A stretch of 64,000 nucleotides of DNA from Mesorhizobium metallidurans STM 2683. GTDB lineage: Bacteria > Pseudomonadota > Alphaproteobacteria > Rhizobiales > Rhizobiaceae. Position 1 is the first letter of the stretch. The number at the start of each line of letters is the position of its first letter. The DNA is taken from the NCBI RefSeq assembly GCF_000350085.1, contig NZ_CAUM01000134.1, forward strand, positions 62,001 to 126,000, read 5' to 3'. Made by a program: the position numbers and the translations under genes. This document shows, piece after piece, positions 58,586 through 64,000 of the stretch. Under the pieces are notes generated by a model. That model did not search any database and was not told the DNA's origin. It saw only the letters and a program-made list of their open reading frames with translations.

Positions 58586-59710
58586 CTACTGGTTTTCCTT
58601 GCTCTGACCCATGATTTCCTGCGCGGTGAAGTTGATGCCGCAGGTCGGGAAGGAATTGCCGACGAAGAAATTGTCGGACTGGTCGGGGAAGTAGTCCTGA
58701 CCCTCCTTGAAGTTCGGATCCTCGACGATCGCCAGCGGCAGCTTCACCGCCTGCGGGACGACCTGGCCTTCGAGCGCGGCGATCGCCGTCTTGATGGCGA
58801 CCGCCACCTGGGCGGGGCCGGTTCCGGCCGACGAGCATTTCAGCCCGTCTGCGGCAAACTTGGCGCAGAATTTGCGGAAGCCATTCTCCGTTTCGCCGCC
58901 AAACGGCACGAACGGATGCTTGGCGTCGATCATCGCCTGGACGATGCCGGTGTCGCCGCCCTGCCCGGTGACGCCATCGAAGGGACCGTTGGTGGCGATC
59001 GCATCGGCCGAGGCCTTTTGCGCCACGCCGTCGTCCCATTTGCCGACGACTTCGGTGACCTCCCACTTCTTGCCTGAAGCGTCGAGAACCTCATGGATGC
59101 CGTTGTGGCGGTCGGTATCGACCGATGTGCCGGCAACGCCGCGCACTTCGAGGATCTTGCCGCCATTGGGCACATGCTTGATCAGCCAGTTGGCCCACAA
59201 CTCGCCAAGGCCCTTCTGGTCGACGTTGACGTTGATGGCGTCCTTGGTGTCGAGAATGTTGTCGAAGGCGACCAGCACGACGCCGGCTTCCTTGGCGCGC
59301 TTGATGACCGGTCCGAAAGCCGTTGGATTCTGTGCGTTGACGACGATCGCGTCATAGCCGGAATCGATGAAGTTGTTGATCGCCGAAATCTGTGCCGGCA
59401 CATCTTCACCGGTCGAGACGACTTTGAATTCCTTCAGTTTCGCGGCGACATCCGGCTGCGCGGCATAGGCCTTCGCCGTCTGCACCATCTGGATGCGCCA
59501 GGTGTTGGCGATGTAGCCGTTGGCGAGCGCGATGCGGTAAGGGCCTTCCTTCCTGGGGAACTTGAAGAACTGCGTGTCGGCCGCCCATGGCGCGAAGCAG
59601 TCTGGCTCGGCCGCCGGCCCCTTGACGATTTCAGGATCGGCGATCGCCGACGAGCTCAACATAGCGAATGCAGTGGCGGCAACGATGCCACCAACGAGTG
59701 ACTTGATCAT
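58586..59710 (-). CDS. Sugar ABC importer periplasmic binding protein
   Basis: This 374-residue Peripla_BP_4 protein has a signal peptide (MIKSLVGGIVAATAFAMLSSSAIA-DP). Ligand-fold blocks include YRIALANGYIANTWRIQMVQ, INNFIDSGYDAIVVNAQNP, VLVAFDNI and DGVTGQGGDTGIVQAM. It is the first gene of the importer operon (binding protein, ATPase, two permeases, then gluconokinase). The ligand is inferred to be gluconate or a related sugar acid only from gntK and a LacI/GntR-like remnant. Confidence 0.9.
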   Translation of the reverse strand: MIKSLVGGIVAATAFAMLSSSAIADPEIVKGPAAEPDCFAPWAADTQFFKFPRKEGPYRIALANGYIANTWRIQMVQTAKAYAAQPDVAAKLKEFKVVSTGEDVPAQISAINNFIDSGYDAIVVNAQNPTAFGPVIKRAKEAGVVLVAFDNILDTKDAINVNVDQKGLGELWANWLIKHVPNGGKILEVRGVAGTSVDTDRHNGIHEVLDASGKKWEVTEVVGKWDDGVAQKASADAIATNGPFDGVTGQGGDTGIVQAMIDAKHPFVPFGGETENGFRKFCAKFAADGLKCSSAGTGPAQVAVAIKTAIAALEGQVVPQAVKLPLAIVEDPNFKEGQDYFPDQSDNFFVGNSFPTCGINFTAQEIMGQSKENQ

Positions 59711-59840
59711 CGATATTCCTCCCAGTTGCAGTTCTGATTGTTGTTAGCAGCCATGACGGTTCACGCGTCTGACCAGGCACCTCCCGCCTTGCCCTCGCGC
59801 TCTTGAGCTTGGCCGATTATCGGCCCGACATCCCCTCCTT

Positions 59841-59937
59841 GTGATCCCGCAAGCAGCAGCAAAAACTATCATATTATACATAATAAACAAGTATTATCTG
59901 TCGCTTATATATAATAAACAGCCTTTGTATCCCTGTC
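59841..59937. repeat. AT-rich scar with a direct repeat
   Basis: This 97-bp stretch is strikingly AT-rich for the window and contains two near-identical copies of TATA(C)ATAATAAACA (59875-59889 and 59906-59920). It replaces the expected remainder of the LacI gene. It may be the scar of a deletion or a lost insertion. The rest of the gap to the binding-protein gene (59711-59840) holds only promoter-like sequence. Confidence 0.6.
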
Positions 59938-60297
59938 TCAGCTTTCTTCCTCAAGGCCGGAATAGTGCGTGTTGCCGAGTTGGACGCGGAATGGGCCATC
60001 CGACAGGCTGTCATAGATGCCGCGCACCACTTCGGCGAAGACGTTGATGGCGAGCGAAGGCACCAGAACACCGAACACCTCGGCGCGCGCCGAGGCCAGA
60101 GCGCGCGCATTCGGATCGGGCACATAGCCGAGTTCGTCGACGGCAGCCTGGATCTGGCATCGCAAATCCTCCGAGACGCGTTCCGGATCGCGCAAGGCGC
60201 GCGACACGGTGATGGCGCCGACGCCGGCCTTGCGCGCGACATCGGCGATGGTGGGGCGGCCGCCGCCACGGCGCGAGCGCGGTTTTGTCAACGACAT
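59938..60297 (-). pseudogene. LacI-family regulator, truncated after the DNA-binding part
   Basis: Only 119 residues remain of a family that normally has about 340. The helix-turn-helix is intact (RPTIADVARKAGVGAITVSRALRDPERVSE, then LGYVPDPNARALASARAEVFGVLVPSL), followed by the first strand and helix of the sugar-binding domain (FAEVVRGIYDSL). The frame stops at GLEEES, where relatives continue for some 220 residues. The N-terminus resembles gluconate-type LacI repressors. A free DNA-binding domain might still bind the operator of the sugar importer operon, but loss of function is more likely. Confidence 0.8.
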
Positions 60298-60445
60298 GCT
60301 CCCTCGGAATCTGGATAGAAGACACCTGTTTTGAAATACCTGCTGCCAACCTTCGCCTTGCGTAGCCGGCGGATGTTGTCAAGCCAGCCTACCATTTCGT
60401 TCGAATTTGGGGGGTGGTCGATCGGCCTTTCGAAAAGGGCGAAGT

Positions 60446-61042
60446 TCACGCGATCCGGCGCTCGCCACCGACCAACGAGGACAAACCGCCAAGCGCCAGA
60501 TCGCGGAAAATGCCGTCGATCTGAGCCGGTGTCAGTTTCGGCCTCCGCTCGAACCACCAGTTCAGAGCCGTGATGAATGCGCTGACGACGAATTGCACGA
60601 CGAATTCGCGCGGGATGGTGCTGCTATCCGGAGCCATGGACAAATCCTCCCGCACCATTTCGGACAGGACCTGGCGAATCTCATTCTCCGCAACGAGGCC
60701 GCCTCGTCCGCCCGCCATTATTCGGTAGTGGTCGGCATACCGCCCCGCATGCTCGAACATGGCTGAACTGAAACTCAGGGGGCCTTGCTTCGAACCGTCG
60801 TCCTTTGTGCGTGCCGCGGATTGCGCGTCCCTGAGCTCCGCTCGAAGCATCTGAAAGCCGTTCCGCAGGAGATCTTCCTTGCCGGTATAGTGGGCATAGA
60901 AAGTCGAGCGGCCGACGTCAGCTTCGTCGATGATGTCTTGCACCGAGACGGCCTCGTAGCTCTTGCGCAGCATGAGCGACAACAGTGCGTGGTGAAGCGC
61001 CTTGCGTGTACGCGCGGCGCGACGATCAATCACCTCCGGCAT
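60446..61042 (-). CDS. TetR-family regulator
   Basis: The 198-residue regulator has a TetR helix-turn-helix (RTRKALHHALLSLMLRKSYEAVSVQDIIDEADVGRSTFYAHYTGKEDLL) and a C-terminal helical ligand domain ending LGGLSSLVG. ATG 61042 follows GAGGAATGG; the frame up to 61210 lacks a site. It is divergent from the membrane protein and methyltransferase genes, 166 bp away, and probably represses them. The inducer is unknown. The gap 60298-60445 to the LacI remnant contains only a short hairpin near 60424-60440. Confidence 0.86.
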   Translation of the reverse strand: MPEVIDRRAARTRKALHHALLSLMLRKSYEAVSVQDIIDEADVGRSTFYAHYTGKEDLLRNGFQMLRAELRDAQSAARTKDDGSKQGPLSFSSAMFEHAGRYADHYRIMAGGRGGLVAENEIRQVLSEMVREDLSMAPDSSTIPREFVVQFVVSAFITALNWWFERRPKLTPAQIDGIFRDLALGGLSSLVGGERRIA

Positions 61043-61208
61043 CGACCATTCCTCACTTTTCCCGGACGGACGGCCGGAATTGTCCGGTAATAGACACTCT
61101 GGCCGCATCGTCTGTCGCAAGTTTCGAACAGAGAGTCCATTATCGTACGATCTGTTTAGGAATTTTACCAAACCCCGGATACAGCGGCCATGGAAAAGAG
61201 ATGTTGTC

Positions 61209-61709
61209 ATGACGCTTTCTCAGACCTGGCGGAATCTCCTGCTCAGCCTGCATGTCGCGGCGAGCGTTGGCGTTTTGGGGGCGGATCTCGTTCTGCTGAC
61301 TTTCGGCATTGCCGGTGTTGCCGGAGCGGAACCGCTGACTATCTACCCGGCTGCGCGGCTGGTAGGTGCGTCGCTCGTCGCACCACTTGCCCTGGTGGCA
61401 CTCGGCACCGGTGTGGCCTTGGCACTGCTGACGCCATGGGGTCTGTTCAAGCACTGGTGGGTCACGATCAAGCTCATCATCGTCGTGATTCTGTCGGGAG
61501 TCGTTGTTTTCGTGCTCGTGCCGTCGCTTGGCGAGACAGCAGCCATGATAAGCGGTGCGGCGCCTCGGGCGCTTTCGACAAGTCAGCGCCTGCCACTCCT
61601 GCTGGCGTCCACCGGGGCCAGCATTTTACTCGCGAGTGCCCTGTTGCTCGCAATCTTCAAGCCGGCCTGGCGCCTTCGTGCCGGGCAGGCCGCATTGCGA
61701 CCGAAGTGA
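61209..61709 (+). CDS. Four-segment membrane protein of unknown function
   Basis: The 166-residue inner-membrane protein has four hydrophobic segments (LLLSLHVAASVGVLGADLVLL, LVGASLVAPLALVALGTGVALALL, HWWVTIKLIIVVILSGVVVFV and LLLASTGASILLASALLLAIF). The layout and the conserved-looking His in the first segment resemble DUF2269-type or small cytochrome-b-like proteins. ATG 61209 is chosen because the upstream 69 codons are unlike any family and overlap the TetR gene. It is 12 bp from the methyltransferase gene. Confidence 0.72.
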   Translation: MTLSQTWRNLLLSLHVAASVGVLGADLVLLTFGIAGVAGAEPLTIYPAARLVGASLVAPLALVALGTGVALALLTPWGLFKHWWVTIKLIIVVILSGVVVFVLVPSLGETAAMISGAAPRALSTSQRLPLLLASTGASILLASALLLAIFKPAWRLRAGQAALRPK

Positions 61710-61721
61710 GGTAGCGACGAC

Positions 61722-62387
61722 ATGCATCATCTGCGAACTGGGACGCATGCTGTCCGGAGTCGACCTACGAACGGCCCAAAAGCCAACCAGGGTATTGGCT
61801 TTCCGCGGCTCTACGACCTCTTGCTTCTGTTCCTGACGCGAGGGCGCGACCGGACTTATCGAGAAGAGCTGCTCGATCTGGCAGGCGTGGCGTCGGGCAA
61901 CCGGGTTCTGGATGTCGGATGCGGCACCGGCACCCAGGCGATCGCAGCCTGGCGCCGCGTGCAACCCGGCGGCTCGGTAGTCGGCGTCGACGTTTCAGAA
62001 AAGATGCTCGTCGCCGCACGCCGCAAGGCCCGCCGCGCAGGCCTCGACATTCCGTTTCGCCATGCCGATGCGGCAGAACTGCCGTTCGAGGACGGCGGTT
62101 TCGACGTCGTCATGATCACGACTGTGCTGCACATGGTGCCGGAAAGCAGGCGCCGCCCTTGCTTGAGCGAAGCCGGACGCATCCTGCGACCTGGCGGCCG
62201 GCTATTGCTGATCGACTACGCCGGCAATCCCGACGAGCGCAAGCATCTATCGGCGAAACACGGCCGGCACGGCCAATTCGACCTGCACAACCTGCATGGG
62301 CCACTGGCAGAGGCAGGTTTCAAGCATATCGAAGGCGGACCGCTCGAATGGCTCAGCCTACATTTCCTCCGCGCGACCAGAGCGTAG
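61722..62387 (+). CDS. Class I SAM-dependent methyltransferase
   Basis: The 221-residue cytoplasmic enzyme has SAM motif I VLDVGCGTGTQAI, the acidic end of strand two (VVGVDVSEKML), FRHADAAELPFEDGGFDVV and LRPGGRLLLIDYAG, as in the UbiE/Methyltransf_11 group. The substrate is unknown. GAGG lies nine bases before the ATG. It forms a small operon with the preceding membrane protein under the divergent TetR gene. Confidence 0.86.
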   Translation: MHHLRTGTHAVRSRPTNGPKANQGIGFPRLYDLLLLFLTRGRDRTYREELLDLAGVASGNRVLDVGCGTGTQAIAAWRRVQPGGSVVGVDVSEKMLVAARRKARRAGLDIPFRHADAAELPFEDGGFDVVMITTVLHMVPESRRRPCLSEAGRILRPGGRLLLIDYAGNPDERKHLSAKHGRHGQFDLHNLHGPLAEAGFKHIEGGPLEWLSLHFLRATRA

Positions 62388-62442
62388 GCCTCATGGAACG
62401 GAACTTGGGCGGGGCGGAAGCTCGTGAATAGACCCGATACAC

Positions 62443-62813
62443 TCACGCCGCCGCCAAAGATCGCCGCGCCTTCCACATCAGAAGCCCGATCGCCACCAGA
62501 TTCACCAGGTTCCAGGCGATGCCGTTCATGAACGCGGCCGCATAGGAGCCGGTGAGGTCATAGATCCAGCCCGACATCCAGCCGCCGACCGCCATGCCGA
62601 AGATGGTCGCCATCATGACGATGCCGACGCGCTGGCCGGCCTCCCTGCCGCGCGATCGACGCCGAATTCGGCCTGCACGGCGGGCAGCACGACGACCACC
62701 GCCCACATGCCGACACCGCCGATGGTCGCCAAGAGCATCGAGATGGCGAGCCGCATCCAGGCGTAGGCGATGTCGATGCCGGGGCTGCTTGCCTGGCTGG
62801 CGGTTGTCGTCAA
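62443..62813 (-). pseudogene. MFS transporter remnant (internal deletion plus frame change)
   Basis: From TTG 62813 (AGGA six bases ahead) the frame encodes a normal MFS N-terminus (TTTASQASSPGIDIAYAWMR, then LLATIGGVGMWAVVVVLPAVQAEFGVDR). Near 62650 similarity jumps to another frame that encodes an MFS C-terminus (AGQRVGIVMMATIFGMAVGG, then SGSYAAAFMNGIAWNL-like residues to the stop at 62443). About 300 residues and ten membrane segments are missing, so this is a deleted gene and not functional. Confidence 0.82.
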
Positions 62814-62991
62814 GGCGTTTCCTGTCCGCGTCTTTCTAGAAATCGACCGGTTCTTTCGCCACAATCGGCGCATTCGTGGCGCTGGGCAGCGCCACATCGG
62901 GCAATTCCGTGGCTCCAGGGATTTGAAGCGGCAATGGAACAGTGGCCATCGTCCGGAGTTCTCCATGAACTCACCATGGAGGGAGTTTGCC

Positions 62992-63279
62992 ATGACCGCG
63001 AAACGAAAATGGTCGGCCGACGTGACCGAGCACAGCGATGCCATGGATCTCGAAGAGCACGTCTTCGAATCCCATGACGCCAGGAAGATCGCAGCCTCGC
63101 TGAAGCGCTCGGCCGAACATAGCGACCGGCGCAAGGCCGAGCCGTTCCAGTCTGCCATGTCGATGCTGAATTTCTACATCAACCGCGCCGGCAAGAACCT
63201 GCCGGCCGGGCAAAAGAAAGTGCTGGAGGACGCAAAAGACGAACTGCGCGTCGCCTTCGGACGCCCGAAAGAAGACTAG
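62992..63279 (+). CDS. DUF3175 protein
   Basis: This 95-residue, highly charged protein (MTAKRKWSADVTEHSDAMDL, then SLKRSAEHSDRRKAEPFQSAMSMLNFYINRAGKNL) matches the small DUF3175 family, whose function is unknown. GGAGGGAG lies about seven bases before ATG 62992, which is strong support for this start over the longer open frame. It stands alone, convergent with the GntR gene. Confidence 0.84.
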   Translation: MTAKRKWSADVTEHSDAMDLEEHVFESHDARKIAASLKRSAEHSDRRKAEPFQSAMSMLNFYINRAGKNLPAGQKKVLEDAKDELRVAFGRPKED

Positions 63280-63288
63280 AAGATCGAG

Positions 63289-64000
63289 CTATCTCGACCT
63301 GATGACGACGTCGGTATTGGCCAGCAGCTTGCGCACGGCATTGCGCGCCGCATCCGGTCGCTGCAGGCGGATGTTCTTCTCAATCGCCTCATGCAGCTTT
63401 TGCGCATGCTGCAAATCGTCCAGTTCCCGCGTCGTATAGGCGAACAGATGATCGAACGCGGATTCGATCAGCACCCCGAGCGGCACCAGAAGATCGTTGC
63501 CCGACGCCCTCAGGATGGCCAGATGAAATCGCGTGTCGGCGCGTGTGCGCTCCTGCAGGGTCGCCGCCTCGCCCATCTCCCGGCAGGCCTGGCTGATTTC
63601 GGCCATCTGCTCGTCGCTGCGCCGCATGGCGGCGAAGGCGCTTGCCTCCGGCTCGATGATGTGACGGAATTCCTGCACGGTTTTCAGGAAGACCTCGCGG
63701 TCGGGCGATGTTGCGTACCAGGCGAGCACGTCACGGTCGAGCAGGTTCCAGCGTTCCTTCGGTTCGACCCAGCTGCCGATCTTGGGGCGCGATGCCAGCA
63801 GGCTTTTCGCCATCAGCATCTTGATCGCCTCGCGCACCGCCGAGCGGCTGACATCGAAGGTCTCCGACCATTTGGCTTCGTTGGGCAGGATGGTTCCCGG
63901 CGGATAGTCGCCGCGCACGATCCTCAAGCCGATCTCGTTGGCCAGCGAGGCATGTACGCTCGACCCGGGAATGCGGGCCGCATCGGCCCGGCGAACGGCG
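63289..64000 (-). CDS. GntR-family regulator with FCD domain (5' end outside the window)
   Basis: The frame is open to the right edge, where it encodes PGSSVHASLANEIGLRIVRGDYPPG, so an ATG at 63927 would be internal and the true start lies beyond 64000. Visible are the winged helix (LPNEAKWSETFDVSRSAVREAIKMLMAKSLLASRPKIGS) and the FCD ligand domain (EFRHIIEPEASAFAAMRR, then ADTRFHLAILRASGNDLL and LHEAIEKN). The WVEPKERWNLLDRDVLAWY linker resembles galactonate regulators of the DgoR type. Its targets are probably outside the window. Confidence 0.88.
   Translation of the reverse strand, partial: AVRRADAARIPGSSVHASLANEIGLRIVRGDYPPGTILPNEAKWSETFDVSRSAVREAIKMLMAKSLLASRPKIGSWVEPKERWNLLDRDVLAWYATSPDREVFLKTVQEFRHIIEPEASAFAAMRRSDEQMAEISQACREMGEAATLQERTRADTRFHLAILRASGNDLLVPLGVLIESAFDHLFAYTTRELDDLQHAQKLHEAIEKNIRLQRPDAARNAVRKLLANTDVVIRSR

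Noticed and set aside
56967..59066. A 699-residue sugar ATPase
   Set aside because: The extra N-terminal part is a shadow of the binding-protein gene; the real start at 58514 follows a strong GGGAGGGG.

Overview
The window is GC-rich and densely coded. It looks like a chromosomal segment of a Rhizobiales alphaproteobacterium, most likely Mesorhizobium or a close relative. This is inferred from the gene set (many ABC importers, reductive pyrimidine catabolism, a dimethylglycine-dehydrogenase-like flavoprotein beside a trimethylamine-methyltransferase-family protein, tamA/tamB, alpha-2-macroglobulin with pbpC) and from the many palindromic intergenic repeats of the kind known in rhizobia. No database search was possible. 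I saw no rRNA, tRNA, CRISPR array or phage.

Region 1 (1-16.5 kb) is a pyrimidine catabolism and uptake locus. It follows the 3' part of a thiamine-diphosphate enzyme gene and a CHRD-domain gene. It holds preT-preA (dihydropyrimidine dehydrogenase), dihydropyrimidinase, an M20-family N-carbamoyl-beta-alanine amidohydrolase, a class III omega-aminotransferase, a RutR-like TetR regulator, an NMT1/THI5-type ABC importer and a cupin. Two 16-bp sites matching the E. coli RutR box at 12 of 14 defined positions lie upstream of the aminotransferase/regulator pair and of preT. The catabolic genes are interrupted by two DUF559 (PD-(D/E)XK-like nuclease fold) genes. One is enclosed in a perfect 48-bp inverted repeat and ends directly at the start codon of the next enzyme.

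Region 2 (16.5-24.4 kb) carries a VOC-family protein, a small secreted protein, DoxX, an FAD/GcvT oxidoreductase, an MttB-family methyltransferase, a lipoprotein transglycosylase and a vapBC toxin-antitoxin pair.

Region 3 (24.4-47.3 kb) begins with a dipeptide/oligopeptide ABC operon whose two ATPases are fused. Next come tamB, which has a 621-residue internal tandem duplication, and tamA. A PAN-domain alpha-2-macroglobulin with an intact thioester motif and pbpC follow.

Region 4 (47.3-55 kb) is a sulfate uptake operon (sbp, cysT, cysW, cysA, second sbp). It is followed by an Rrf2 regulator, an LpxL-like protein lacking the catalytic His and acid, and gluconokinase.

Region 5 (55-64 kb) is a sugar ABC importer linked to gluconokinase and a truncated LacI regulator beside an AT-rich scar. 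A TetR/membrane protein/methyltransferase module, a deleted MFS remnant, a DUF3175 gene and the 3' part of a GntR/FCD regulator complete the window.
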